From positions 16,075,183 through 16,139,182 of the forward strand of contig NW_024037064.1 of the NCBI RefSeq assembly GCF_015706575.1: DNA of 64,000 bases, read 5' to 3'. This DNA comes from Patiria miniata. Taxonomy: Eukaryota > Echinodermata > Asteroidea > Valvatida > Asterinidae. This document shows positions 40,401-50,848 of this stretch, in pieces (positions within the stretch are counted from its first letter, which is position 1; each line of letters opens with the position of its first letter). Made by a program: the position numbers and the translations under genes. The notes below the pieces were generated by a model. It searched no databases and was not told the DNA's origin. It was given only the letters and a program-made list of their open reading frames with translations.

Positions 40401-43400
40401 AGTGAGTGACTGTAACAAAGTTGAGTTTTATTTTTGCTGGTCCCAGACAAAAGTCATCTTTGAACCTGACTGTCTGACTGACTGACTCACTCATTGTCAC
40501 TTGTAACTTACACGAGGTGTCGGCTAGTGAGGACAGTCTGTTTGGTGCATGTGAAGCTGGACAAACGTGTTCGTGCAGCTTTCTCTCCTTTTCTCATTTT
40601 TGTGGGCAACATATTCACTCCTTGCCTCCAATTTTCCATTGGGCAGCTGTCTACATCTCCTAGATAACACAAGGCAACTTTTATATAGCACCATGACTGG
40701 ATGATTGCATACGTAGCGCCCATATATCAGAAAGGTGGTTGCAGTGTACCAATTACCGACCAGTATCGCTCACAACAATGCATGTAAAATCCTTGAGTAT
40801 ATCATCTTCAGCCATACGATGGGCCATTATGATACTCGTGAGGTCTTAATCGAAAGTCAACATGGCTTCCGCCATGGCCGCTCTTGTGAATTACAGCTTA
40901 TCATCGTAGCCAATGATTTTGCAAAAGCCCGGGATGACAGAAAGTAAACAAACTCCATTACCTTTGACTTCTCCAAGGCTTTTGATCGAGTACCCCACCA
41001 AAGGCTCCTACTTAAATCACAACACTCTGGAGTTTGAGGCCTCTCTTGAAGAGGCTCAACAACTTCTTTACCAAAATATCTCAACGAGTTTTGCTGGAAG
41101 GCGAAGCCTCGGAGAGTCCGGTCAATTTACGATTTGATTTGGAAGAAATTGCAATAGAAACCATTTAATTGTCAACCAACTTTAAATAAATACACAGAAT
41201 ATGTGAACTAGAACAATACAGTCGAACACCTTGATAACAAGGTCCTTGGGACTTTACAAATTACCTTGTTATAACAGGTACCTTGTAATAACAGTATTGG
41301 AAAACAAAGAAAAACAAAGACTTGGGACCAAAATTTTACTTGTTATAAGCAGGATGTAGTATTAACAGTGCTCTTCTTATCAGGGTTCGAATGTAGAACA
41401 AGAACATGTGAAAACTCTATTTTTTATGGAGTGGTAAGGTGTTTTTAAAGCTCTTTTTGAAAATAAAATTTGAGTTGTTTGTACCTGAACTATGGAGGGC
41501 ACCCTTCAGTTCAGACTTCGTCTGGTGACTTTCCTCAAATTTACCTACATCGTAATATTCATACGATGGAATTTGCGCCGGGTTGATGTAAATCAATATT
41601 AGGTTTGTTTGCCCTTCACCGACGCATGAACACTGTATTCTCAGTGTGTTACCTCCCGAGGTTAAAGTTGGGAAAATACTCGGGTGAGACTCGAACCCAC
41701 GACCTCTTGCTTTCCAATGCAGACGTCTTACCACTCGACCACCGAGCTTCAGGATCGGTATAGATTGGTTCTAATTTGATGTACATAGTACCGCATTGCG
41801 GTAAGACGTCTGCACCAGAAAGCAGGAAATGGTGAGTTCGAGTCCCACCCGAGTTATTTTTTTTCTCAAACTTTTACTCGGGAGGTAACACACTGAGTAT
41901 ACAGTGTCTATATATGTAAGGGCACAAAACCTAAATTTTGATTTACATTGTAACAGGTAATGCATAGGATTTGTGACCATATTCGTCACCGTCACCACGA
42001 AGTGACACTAACATAAAAAAAAATCAATATTTTACGATTTCGATTTTTTCCTGATTTGTGATTAATTACACATAATCTATCACCTCAAGAAGTTACTATA
42101 AACACATAGTTAATTAGTTTTGTCAAAACATTATTTAACATTAATGAACGTTTGCAACTTAATGGGTCAAAACCGGAAAATGCGTTTTCACGAAGTGTAC
42201 TATACCATTCTTTTGCATGTAAACTGCCTGCACACTACGCGTCAAAAACGGGTTTTGCGTTTTCACGAAAAAACACAAATGTCACGTGATACGCGCGACT
42301 CACTTCTGGCGTCATCACGAAGTAGCGCTAACCCATTAGCTAATACACATGGTTAGCGTCACTTCGTGAAAAACTCGAACAGCGCGTATTCTGATTTTAG
42401 AGTTTTTACGAAGTGACGTTAAGGTTAATTAGTTGATAACTCATTAATATTATTTGTTTTCAATAAAAATCATACATAAACGTGACATTCAAGATTCCAG
42501 CTTTCAGACAATGTAAAAAAATATGAATTTTGAGGCTAATACAATGTTCAGATCACCGTTTCAAAACATCACCAACTTAAATCGCTTGTATCTCGACTGC
42601 GACAGACGAAGCACCATCGGTAACTTGGAAAAGTATCATTTCACGTGATAAGGAGTTTATTTTTGCTGTCTAATAAAATAATATGAGTTAATTATACACA
42701 AAAAGCAGTATGGTGATGTGATTTGGTTAAAATTTAGGCCTTTGACGGAATATCTTCCTTTCTTAATCAGGATTTCACCGGGCAGAATGTGTGTACACCA
42801 GTGGACAAGTGTGTTTTTGTAATGAGCTACACGAAACGCTTGTGAATTGTATGACAGGAATAATGGCTAGCGCTGGCGGAAGCACTGGACGATTTGCTTA
42901 TTGTCAGAGCAGGCCAAAGTGAACATACTGAATTTCGCCTCAAGACTTGAACATTTACTGCAATCTGAATTGTGTAGAAAAGTACAATAAAATTAAGGCT
43001 TATGCTCGATATCCAAATATATTTATCTTCATTTCGGCTTTTTTAGGTTGTACAAATTTCTAACAAATAAGGTTGTGCCAATAAACTCAATTTCTCCACG
43101 AATTCTGAATTTCGGATTTATACCCCACATAAAACGACAATATAGGAAATAAGTAAGATTGGACTGAGAGGCCATGCCTTTTTTTTAACTATGCCGATGC
43201 AATGATCTCACGGGAACGAAAGATTTACTGTGCTGCAATACTGTTCAATAAATTGGTGGATAATAATTAAGGTAGTAAAATGAAATCCAAATTATTCTTA
43301 AGAAACCCCCTCTACCCTAAATTTTGGCGCGGCAACTTCCCGGCAAGGTAAAAATCAGAACGATTTCGGTAAATAGGTTGACAGGAAAAAGCCTTCTGTT

Positions 43401-46400
43401 TTGATCAGTCGTGTTTCCCGACGTTTCCAGTGTGATGTGAACGGATATGCTGACGGGCAACAGACGCTGATCATGAAACATTGTCACAGTGCAAAGGACA
43501 GTTTACGTGTGAACCGTTACAAAAAATCAGTCAAGAAAAGGCAAGTAAAACAACCTTTCCACTCCCTGGATAAAAGTAGGGAATTTTTTGGGGGTATGTT
43601 AACGTGATTTTTCCTTCGTGTGATAGTGTTAAAATAAATTATTTTGCAATTACTTCTAGGTCAAAGCTGTTTTGTTGTAAATTGACCGGACTCGGCGTCA
43701 TATTCTTTCTGAAGTGCCCCAAGGCACGGTTCTATACATGTATAGGGTAACTGCTATTCCCAACATTCATCAACGACATATCAGACTCCGTCACATCGTC
43801 TTCGCGCCTATTCGCCGATGATTTCATGTACTGGTCTATAAAGACCGTAGATGACTGCAGAGCTCTTCTGGAAGATCTTAATACGCTGCGCTCCTGGACA
43901 ACCAAGTGGCAGAAGAAGTTCAATTCAGACAATTGCCATGTGATGCAAGTCTCCCAACGCATAAACAACATAATTATGTAGGCTTTGACTATCACCTTGG
44001 TGATGACACAATAGGACGTCAGTTAAACGAATATCCACACCTTTCACATCCACAACTTTCACATCCAAGTTCTCATGGAAGACGCACATATCAAACATCA
44101 CCTTGAAAGCCAACCGGGTCCTAGGGTATATTAAAAGGAATATGAAGCATTGCAACCCACGGTTGAAACACAAGCTAACATTTCTCTGGTCAGGCTACAT
44201 CTAGAATATTGCACCACTGTTTGAAATCCCCAACACCAAACTACACTATCAACCAGGTTGAAGCCATTCAGAATAGAGCAACTAGATTTGTGCAGAACAT
44301 CTACTAACGTACTGAAGTGTGAATGCAATGCTGCTGAATCTGCAGTGGGCTTCACTTCAATCAAGACGGGAAGCACCCATCAAAAACATGCTGTACAAGA
44401 TATCACACAACCTCACTGCAATGAGCAAAGATGACAGATACCAGACCAAGAAACTACCATCCGGCAAGATACCAACTTCTCACAACCCATTCATCTCTAA
44501 GGACATCTACAATTTCTTATTCCTGCCTACAGCAGTCTGACTCTCAGAATGCCCATCTTGTAGACGTCATCACTAGCTCCGTCTGTGGACGTCTTTAAGG
44601 CACACATCTCTGCCCGCTAGCTCCAAGATTGGAGTTGTTTCGCCCACTTAACTTGTCTTTTGCACAAGCTTCCCCCTGCTTCACATGCACCTAATTAAGC
44701 TTCACCTCAGCGTTAACAGTCAAAAGTGAACTCTGCTGAGTACAGGCGTAGATGTAGATGTAGATGCATCGTACCAGATTAACCAGTGACTCAATGAGTG
44801 GGCTAAATCCGGTCCACTTTGTAGACCAGATGCTTGAAAAGACTTTCATTGAACAGGCGTTCTGTATCAACTTGTATAGAATTTTCGGTGCTCTGGGACC
44901 AGCTTTACTAAACTCATCTTGTTTTGTTTTTATCAGAAGCATGACTTTAATTGGTGTTGCCTTGCCCGTCACCTCCTGTGTGATATCCATGGTCTCTGTT
45001 CCATCAATGCCAGATATTCTCATCACAACAAAGTAAGTTTTTAGTTTGTAATGTGTAACTGCATTAATTTTCTGGTGTAATTTTAAAGTTTTTAGTTCTC
45101 TAAGAAATAAAGACTTACTTGAATTCACAAACAACAAAAGTACAAAGCATCTCCTCATGTGTATCACAGGGGAACAAAAAACCTGTCTTTTACCCCAGAG
45201 TCATATCCCAGCTGGTTCCGGTCTTGTACAAGCTTGTTTACCTCTGATCGGGGGTGTCCCGTCAAGGCTTTAATCCTGTCCATCCATCTTGCTTTTGGAC
45301 GTCCGGGTCTACGAGAACCTTCGATTTTGCCTTAAATTAGCATGCTTCGATGTTAATAATTCACAAGTAATTTTTATCTTTGTCAATATGCTCAACTAAT
45401 CGCTGGGGTATCCTTTTAATAGTTTCTACAATCTGTAGAGAGAAAAAAATATATAATATAATATTGTTAAAAAAGTTACGTAGATATTTGTATATCCTGT
45501 TCTTCACTTCATCTTTGTCATACAGATGGTATGGTATCCCTGAAAATCTAGGACTGAATGGTGTTGTATCCGGTCTATGGTTTGCGTCATTGTCATTGGG
45601 GTAAGTTAAATGCTGCATGTAACTGCATCTGTTTGTATCAGCTGGTAATTGGATTGCTGTTTGTTTTGCCGGCATGGGCGTCGCGAGGGGGGGGGGGGGG
45701 CAAGGGGGGCACTTGCCCCCCCCCCTGGAAAAGCAAAAAAAAAAAAAAGAAATAGAAAAAAGGAAGGGAAAAAAAAGAAAAAGAAAGAAAAAGAGGCGCG
45801 AAGACAAAGTGGTGTAAATTTAATGAGGGGGGGGGGGCAAAATGTCCCTGCCCCCCTCTAAAACTGATAAATCGAGAATGTTGAGAAATACAAGCATTTT
45901 TTGACAAAATTTTTTTTTTGCCCCCCTCTAGAAAAAATCGTGGCGACCCCCATGTTTGCCGGTGCTGCACTGGTGCCGGTGTAGCATGAATTTAGGTTTT
46001 ATGAAATACGGACTCATTGATGGTATTGCGCATGCTCATGCATAGATAATTACGAGAGGGACTGGTCACGTGAGAGGGTTTAACCAAAAAAAGAGAAAAA
46101 GAGTCCGATTTTCATACAAGTCCGATTTTCATATGACACCAGTGCTACGCTGTTGCAACTGTGCATGTTGTTGCTGCTGCGCATGTTGTTGCTGCTGCAA
46201 ATGCTGCACATGCTGTTGCTGCTGTTACCGATGTTGCTGTTGCTGTGCTGCAGTTGCTGATGTTGCTGTTGTTGCTGCTGCTGTTGTTTGCTGCTGCTGT
46301 TGCTGTTGTTGCTGTGGCTGCTGCTGTTGTTGCTACCGTTGCTGCTGTTGTTTCCGTCGCTGTTGCTGTTGTTCGTGTTGCTGTTGTTGGTGCTGTTTCT

Positions 46401-46680
46401 GATGCTGTTGCTGCTGCTGATACCGTTGTAGCTTTTGCTGTAGCTACCGTTGCTGATGATGTTGCAGTTGGATGATATTGCATTAGGATTATGATCACAT
46501 ACTATTTCGTGAATTTGTCGATTCTATGACAGGTCAATGCTGGGCCCTATCATAAGCGGTACCTTGACCGATTACTATGGATTTGATTACGCAACAACAG
46601 TGTTAGCATGTGGCTTTCTTGTGGTTACGCTTATAATGTGTTTCTTCGGGGTCTGGGAGTACCGATGTGGAAAAGGGTAG
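25497..46680 (+). CDS. SLC18B1: SLC18B1-like MFS vesicular amine/polyamine transporter, 12 exons, 467 aa
   Basis: Exons: 25497-25778, 26195-26290, 30715-30788, 34067-34214, 34571-34639, 34932-35019, 37212-37348, 39691-39789, 40252-40343, 44937-45032, 45526-45600, 46533-46680. All junctions are GT-AG and phases agree, giving 1404 nt. About 60 hydrophilic N-terminal residues precede TM1 (residues 67-92). The loop after TM2 has the MFS motif-A-like GKVLPRFGARFVFLAG; its second-half counterpart is GYIVDKKGISRILMVMG. FTGFTFAIRTLEGLGSS, VTGTSFTIAPVIGGLLY and LGLNGVVSGLWFASLSLG align with human SLC18B1 along its whole length (467 against 456 aa). Human SLC18B1 is a proton-coupled vesicular polyamine exporter; substrate here is inference. 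Introns reach about 4.6 kb and are full of mobile DNA. Some invertebrates have several paralogues, so the symbol denotes family. Confidence 0.92.
26431..26491. repeat. GACT/CCCC microsatellite in intron 2
   Basis: Tandem CTGA/GACT tetranucleotides interrupted by CCCC blocks over about 60 bp. A diverged GACTGACT-like run also occurs near 31350 and 40470. Confidence 0.85.
26841..28490 (-). pseudogene. Myb/SANT-like DNA-binding protein relic, two exons, antisense in intron 2
   Basis: On the minus strand exon 1 (about 28490 to 28168) encodes pieces of a trihelix/Myb-SANT domain: SENWTQEVAVLCQYV, then KEAGKVLVENGGIPSDYQ and IRKKWQDMTRKARTYH, separated by frame changes. A donor CAG|GTAAATA follows at 28167. 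The acceptor TTTATACAG lies at 27107 and exon 2 (27106-26841) continues GGEKPATNKTFDLVLEALL with an acidic middle and an open frame to a stop. Such domains occur in Harbinger-transposon accessory proteins and in domesticated relatives such as NAIF1. Splice sites look intact while the domain has frameshifts. The relic's intron holds the 27396-27955 foldback. No DDE transposase is nearby. Confidence 0.6.
27396..27955. mobile_element. 560-bp foldback element
   Basis: The ends are inverted (GTTCTACTAAAATGCGTCAG and, reversed, GTCCTACTAAATTCGTCAAC), followed by inverted runs of short GTCAACAAG-type repeats. An inner inverted pair is AACGCGAAACGTACGACGA against TCGTACATTTCGCGTT. The centre carries two direct copies of a ~37-bp unit built on CATACTAC(A/G)CATGC. 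No ORF. Confidence 0.7.
28795..29600. mobile_element. CGACGCGTCG-rich palindromic element pair
   Basis: An element of about 654 bp (28942-29595) has inverted ends starting GCACCCGATTTCAC and dense CGACGCGTCGCA motifs at both ends. Directly to its left (about 28810-28941) lies the right end of another copy, so the two meet in a perfect palindrome of GTGAAATCGGGTGC and its complement around one T. The middle holds a stretch without the motif (about 29120-29440). Confidence 0.65.
29692..29933. mobile_element. 242-bp foldback MITE
   Basis: Starts TGGGGCCAATTT and ends AAATTGGGCCCA. The arms pair for roughly 90 bp, including ATTGCTTAGCACAAAAAAG and AGTCTGGCTTATA with their inverses. No coding capacity. 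Confidence 0.8.
31084..31147. repeat. 16-bp tandem repeat, four copies
   Basis: ACCTATGTTCCCCAAT repeated four times with one substitution (ACCTGTG in copy 2). Confidence 0.9.
31396..33891. mobile_element. 2.5-kb non-autonomous TIR element in intron 3
   Basis: The ends CTTAAAGAGGTTGTGGAATG (31396) and its exact inverse (33872-33891) form the terminal inverted repeat. A second inverted pair lies inside: CGTGACGTAATAAACAGGAC near 31592 against GTCCTGTTTATTACGTCACG near 33658. No transposase is recognisable between. Target duplications are not clear. Confidence 0.75.
35135..35219. repeat. 12-bp minisatellite in intron 6
   Basis: Imperfect copies of a CCCACGACCATG-type unit over about 85 bp. 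A shorter related stretch lies near 34780-34812. Confidence 0.8.
35245..35660. mobile_element. Element with spaced ACGAAGAGCC motifs
   Basis: TTTTCACGAAGAGCCACAT or a variant recurs at about 35257, 35430, 35517 and 35637, separated by unrelated sequence. The left part GACCGTCACCG resembles the start of the 41985 element. Ends are not well defined. Confidence 0.45.
36385..36750. mobile_element. 366-bp element with CCTCAATCCTGCAAAATCCT repeats
   Basis: The motif recurs near 36385, 36436, 36499 and 36699 and is inverted at the right end (AGGATTTTGAAGGATTCAGG, 36730-36750), giving imperfect terminal inverted repeats. Confidence 0.6.
37431..37920. mobile_element. 490-bp MITE in intron 7
   Basis: Terminal inverted repeats of about 20 bp: AAAGGCAGAGTACATCATTT at the left and, inverted, AAAGGTAGAGTACATCATTT at the right. 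The inside is AT- and CG-mixed without an ORF. Confidence 0.7.
38081..38568. mobile_element. 488-bp MITE in intron 7
   Basis: Bounded by CAACCTCGTCCCCAG (38081-38095) and its exact inverse CTGGGGACGAGGTTG (38554-38568). No coding capacity seen. Confidence 0.65.
40690..41130 (+). mobile_element. LINE reverse transcriptase, N-terminal fragment
   Basis: Translations across frames give AYVAPIYQKGG, a corrupted NYRPVSLT, then KILEYIIFSHTMGHY, QHGFRHGRSCELQL and TFDFSKAFDRVPHQRLL, which are fingers and palm motifs of CR1/jockey-type non-LTR retrotransposons. Stops and frame changes make it inactive. Its continuation, with the catalytic FADD, is 2.6 kb downstream at 43690. Confidence 0.8.
41217..41400. 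mobile_element. Pogo/Tigger-like MITE remnant
   Basis: Begins ACAGTCGAACACCTTGATAA and contains CCTTGTTATAACAGG-type segments typical of pogo/Tigger termini (CAGTCGAACCTCGTTATAA). It ends in GGTTCGAATGT-like sequence. Confidence 0.45.
41550..41758 (-). mobile_element. tRNA-derived SINE (minus strand)
   Basis: On the minus strand the head reads AGCTCGGTGGTCGAGTGGTA (A box) with GGTTCGAGTCT (B box), then a body with CGGGAGGTAACACACTGAG. The tRNA part lacks a good acceptor stem. Its partner at 41797 is inverted relative to it. Confidence 0.7.
41797..41960 (+). mobile_element. tRNA-derived SINE (plus strand, 5' truncated)
   Basis: Carries GCGGTAAGACGTCTGCACC, B box GAGTTCGAGTCCC and the same body sequence CGGGAGGTAACACACTGAG as the minus-strand copy, so it is the same family in opposite orientation. 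Confidence 0.7.
41985..42425. mobile_element. Element with spaced ACGAAGTGACG motifs
   Basis: The motif or close variants occur at about 41997, 42190, 42262, 42317 and 42408, and inverted at 42360-42369. Between copies the sequence is AT-rich without an ORF. Confidence 0.5.
43690..44766 (+). mobile_element. LINE reverse transcriptase, C-terminal fragment and 3' tail
   Basis: Frames give FINDISDSVTSSSRLFADDF with the catalytic ADD of reverse transcriptase, then LNTLRSWTTKWQKKFNSDNC and a degenerate thumb and C-terminal region. It ends in a GTAGAT tandem tail (44748-44766), as expected for a LINE 3' end. It continues the fragment at 40690-41130. Confidence 0.85.
45165..45325 (-). mobile_element. 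Second LINE 3' fragment, antisense
   Basis: On the minus strand: SRRPGRPKARWMDRIKALTG followed by a short Asn/Asp-rich tail. GRP-x-RW-x-D-x-I is a common C-terminal signature of endonuclease-bearing LINE polyproteins. Confidence 0.5.
45673..45954. mobile_element. 282-bp hAT-like non-autonomous element with 8-bp TSD
   Basis: Flanked by the direct 8-bp repeat TTTGCCGG (45665-45672 and 45955-45962). The ends are inverted: CATGGGCGTCGCGAGG and, reversed, CATGGGGGTCGCCACG. Long G, C and A runs fill the inside. The 8-bp duplication points to the hAT superfamily. Confidence 0.8.
46150..46472. repeat. Compound GCT/GTT trinucleotide repeat in the last intron
   Basis: Over 300 bp of TGTTGCTGC-type triplets, ending about 60 bp before the last exon's acceptor. 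The Cys- or Ala-rich open frames here are by-products of the repeat. Confidence 0.95.
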
Positions 46681-47441
46681 GTGTGTAAAGTTATATGAGT
46701 AATGAATATGTATATTTTGAGGGCGGGGCGCAAACGTTTGAGACGCTTCATCATCATCATCAGGTCGGCCACAGCCGCTTGGTGGCAGCAAACAAATGCA
46801 CCGCGTGGCGGTGCCAGACTATAATTTTTTTTCAATGGGGAAACATTGGGGCAATTATATATATTTTGGGGCAGTCAAAATAAAATCTGATATCTAAAAT
46901 CTAAGGGGTAATTCGACATGTATGCATAGCCTGGGTACGCATGCGTGCCCATTTGCAATGGTCCGGAAATAAGCCACTAGAGCAACTTGTGTAGTCGTTT
47001 GTTATGAATGAGAAATGTATCAACCGCAGAATTGTGTACAACAAATGTATGACAAATGTACAAATATGTTGGCTGCACGATATTTTCGGCTGTATAAATG
47101 ACTGTGGCGTGTTTTGTCATCCAAAGTAGTAGCAATGTTTATAATGATTTCATTGGCCCGAAATGTGTTATGTTAGCATGTTTCCACTTAGGAAAGAAGA
47201 CATACACAACAGATCTAGACTAGAGAGATTTGGATGCGGCCTAAACTAATGTGTTTATGCTCAAAATGACTGAAACAATAGAAAAAGACTGGTTTGTTTG
47301 CTGCCACCAAGCGTCTGAAAATTCTCTTTGATTCTGTGAGTCATTTATTTAATTTAATTGGTTATCCAATCAGTTCACCACAGATGACGAGGCTAGAATG
47401 TTTTTGTCCACCTTAACCAAAAAGGGGAAAAACGCCTATAG
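46681..47441. other. SLC18B1 3' UTR and downstream flank
   Basis: Follows the stop codon. A poly(A) signal AATAAA lies at 46879-46884, about 200 bp past the stop, setting the likely mRNA end near 46900. No other gene. Confidence 0.6.
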
Positions 47442-47575
47442 CCCGGTTCATACTTCACGCGAAAGCGAAAGCGAAGCGAAATTCGTGACGTCAACAATAC
47501 ATCCGAAGCGCGTCCATAATTGTTGACGACATGAATTTCGCTTCGCACATGCTTTCGCGTGAAGTATGAACTGGG
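47442..47575. mobile_element. Foldback MITE (copy B)
   Basis: Same element as 14231-14363, ending GAAGTATGAACTGGG. Confidence 0.75.
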
Positions 47576-50500
47576 CTTAAAGCGGAATATATACATACGA
47601 CATTTTAAACACATAATGCGTGGACCCGATATGTCATATTTAGTATAATATGTATTTAAAACATTTTGTGATTGGGCAATAGGTTCTTTCGAATGACGTT
47701 TCATCGTGCATCGGCATTTTGCGCGTTACATTTTCGCGACGTGTATCGGCTGTGACGCATCCAGTTCGTTAGTGTGACGTCATCTCATTCAACCCTGCTG
47801 CTTCACATGGTACATGGTGTAGCACAGCACGAATGGAGCCGGAAGTTAACGCACTTCAAGCGTTTATCCCATGGGCGATAGTAAAAAGTGGTGCGCGCGC
47901 GTGTATAAAAGTTTGAGCAACATGCGCGCGCATTTAGAACATAAATTTGCACCCTGCGCGCATACGAGTTGTAATTTTCCTGCGAAGATGACGTCCTTTG
48001 AGAGGAGTCTATTGGTCTCTCGTCCATCCTTTTGCCAGGCTCGGATTAACTTATATACATTGTTCTTGACCATTTCAGGAGGCGATTGCCAAAACACTGG
48101 CTTGTTGAGGAAGCTAGCTCAACAGAAAAAGAGAGGGTGTCACTTCTTTCAAAAGAGACTTAATTTCCTTTTGTTCATATTCGCCATGATAAATTTAATC
48201 AAAGTTTACAACCGGTTTAGTTCAAACAAAATGATTTGGCTTTTTTGATGGACCGCTGAGCTTTTAAAATAATTGCAATGCCAATTTGCAAATTTCAAGC
48301 TACATAAACGAAGGCCAACATCAAAGTTATTTTTCATCTAATTGGCGTACAGCTTAGCACAAAACTGATGTGTCATGAAAGTTGGATTGAGAATTACATA
48401 TTGTGGCGGAAAGTGAAGTGAGTTTTAGCTAGTCTAATGCTAAAACAGTGATTGTGCGGGGGTGACTGGGCGTGGCTTAGCTCTCAGCGACTGAATGCAT
48501 GTACATGATTGGTTCCCAAATTCCCGTAGGTTAGTACATGCATGTGTGGTTGTACATGCGTGCGTGTTTACTTGGGAGGTTGCACGTGATCGTGACGCTC
48601 TTTATTAGTGGAGTTGTGGACGGCGTGCAGTGAGGAAGTGTATTGCTTGTACACTGTGTTTTGGGTAACGTTGACGCATGCGACTGGATACAGGCCGTCA
48701 CTGTGCTTGAGTCGCGCTGTGTACGAATATTCTGACGCAGCCGTACGAGTGAATGTACAGTACGATGCTGACGCTGGCTTACATGGGTGAAGTTTGGTCA
48801 TAGCACATAGCTGAACGGTTTGTATTCTTGCGCGGTGTACATTACTAACATTGGCGTGCGTTGTTTACAATTAGTGTGCATTACTTACATTGTGTATACC
48901 GTGTTGTGCATTGCTTATGTGGCAGAGCCAAGTTTTACTTGTAGTTTTTCAATGTATTTTTGTAGTGCTTTAGTATAGGATTAGACCCCCTGAATAAATC
49001 ACCCCTTTTATATTAGATGTCCCCCACCCTTTCATAGTAGTGTTTCCCCCTGATTAGCTTTCCCCAGTAACAGTCCACATTGTATGTAAATTGTTCCCAT
49101 GCCATTGGTTCCCCCTGTCCCAAGACCATGTGCCCTGCCCCCCTGTAAGACCACGGACCCCTCATGGTCAGTAGCAGACCAGCGGCAGTAGAGAGAGGAC
49201 CGTGCATTATATTTCCTCTCTTTTCCCCTTGATTTTCTGGGTGCGCCTTGCCCTGTGTGAGTGTTTATCTGCTCGAGTTATTGGTGAGTTTTGATATATG
49301 TTTTTCTTTGTATTTTCTCATTAAGTGTATTATTAAGTTTTAAGAAGTTTTGATCTGTTTTGGTATTCAGAGTTTGACAATCAAGTTTTATAGAATTCTT
49401 GAACAGCCTTGTAGGAATTATCACTTGAAGTTTTGAGATAGGGTTTATTTAGAAATTGGTTGAGGAAAGTTAACTTGTATTGTTTGATTTGATTGATCAG
49501 GATCGTTAGACATGTTAGAGTTCTGTTGTTTTTGAGGAAAATTGTGTTGTCAGAAGTTTGATTTATTTCATTGACTAAGACTTAATTTCCGAGGAATGAC
49601 TTGGATAGATGCATTGCATTGCCTTTTGATTATTGAGTTAATTGTTGATTTGATACTTTTTCTTTTGACATCTGATTTCAGTATTTTGGATGGTGTTTTC
49701 TTCATTACCTTTATTGTACATGTGTAAAGCCAAGGGGAGTGGTTTTCCCACAGACTTCTTACTGATTAGTTTGCCATGTTTATTCATTAGTTAGACTTGT
49801 CCAAGCTGTTCGTTTACTGTAGACCTGCATTTCCTTTATTTTGTATTTAGCCACCTGTTGCATTTAGATATTCTTATCTGCTTTGGACCTTTGCAAGTTT
49901 ACTGTTCAGGAATGTTGAATTACCCCCTTGGTGATTAGTCCCACCTGGTATTCAGAAGACAGGGACCACTGTTTATCTTGCTCATTAAGTATTCACAAGC
50001 GATTTTGGTGTTCTTGGCAAGACTGGATAGAAGGTCCACAGGGCATTGTTTATATTACTTTAGACCTAGTGTAGCTTGAGTTTGTTTGCATTGTTTACCT
50101 GTTTCTTATTACATTCTTTACTCTCTTATCTTGTTAACAGATTTCTGCCAGAAGTGTCTTTAAGGACTACTTATTACATGTACACTGTGTTGGTTAAATA
50201 CTTTGGTTTTTAACTTGGTTTTAAGTCTTTGGTTTAAGTTGGGTTTTTTTTAGGTTGGAGTCTTTGGTTTTTTAGGTTTAAGTTGGGTTTTTAATCTTCG
50301 TGGTCTTGGTTTTATAATTATCTGGTCATTTTTAAAGTTCTTGTAAATAAATTGTATTTGTCTTTTGTTTGTTCGAAATCTAGTGTCCCTTGTCTCTATT
50401 CATTCAATCTCCTCGCGCCTTTTCCATTCAAAAATCCTGAATTTAGTTTAGTCGTAGTAGTTTTAGTGCGAGTTCCCCATAGTGTGTCATTTTTCCAGGT

Positions 50501-50583
50501 TACACTTACATTTTTTTAAAATTGTTACCGACGTAATAGCGCATTGCTTACATTGTTGTACATTGTTGATGACGTGACTCTGC
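47576..50583. other. Copy B counterpart of 14364-17403
   Basis: Same non-coding sequence as copy A, with the CRE and TATA module preserved near 47778-47911. No recognised gene. Confidence 0.5.
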
Positions 50584-50780
50584 CAGGCGAGGTTCTACGG
50601 GGGGGGGGGGGGGGGCTAGGGGGGGGGCTGTAGCGCCCCAATTTTGTCTAGCCCCCCCCCCCCCCCCCCCGCCTAAGTGTCTGGGAAAAAAACCCGGTCA
50701 ACATTTCAGCACGCCTCCCTGAACAAATTCTGTATCCACCGTGCTAGCCCCAAAAAATATTGGTTCTAGAACCACGCCTG
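50584..50780. mobile_element. 197-bp hAT element, present only in copy B
   Basis: Flanked by the 8-bp direct repeat GACTCTGC (50576-50583 and 50781-50788). Ends CAGGCGAGGTTCTA and, inverted, CAGGCGTGGTTCTA. Copy A has a single GACTCTGC (17404-17411) with no element, a clean empty site. The inside is long G and C runs with high quadruplex potential. Confidence 0.9.
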
Positions 50781-50848
50781 GACTCTGCTGATAAAACAGC
50801 CCCATTAAGTCCCAATTATTAATGTATATTTCTTGATCATTGTTTATT

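Larger units (their letters stand above)
41131..43689. other. Inserted block splitting the LINE
   Basis: About 2.56 kb between the two LINE halves. It contains a pogo/Tigger-like remnant, two head-to-head SINEs and an ACGAAGTGACG element, listed separately. From 42430 to 43689 nothing is recognised. Confidence 0.5.

Noticed and set aside
46070..46475. Cys-rich and Ala/Val-rich frames of about 110 codons
   Set aside because: They are translations of the triplet repeat.
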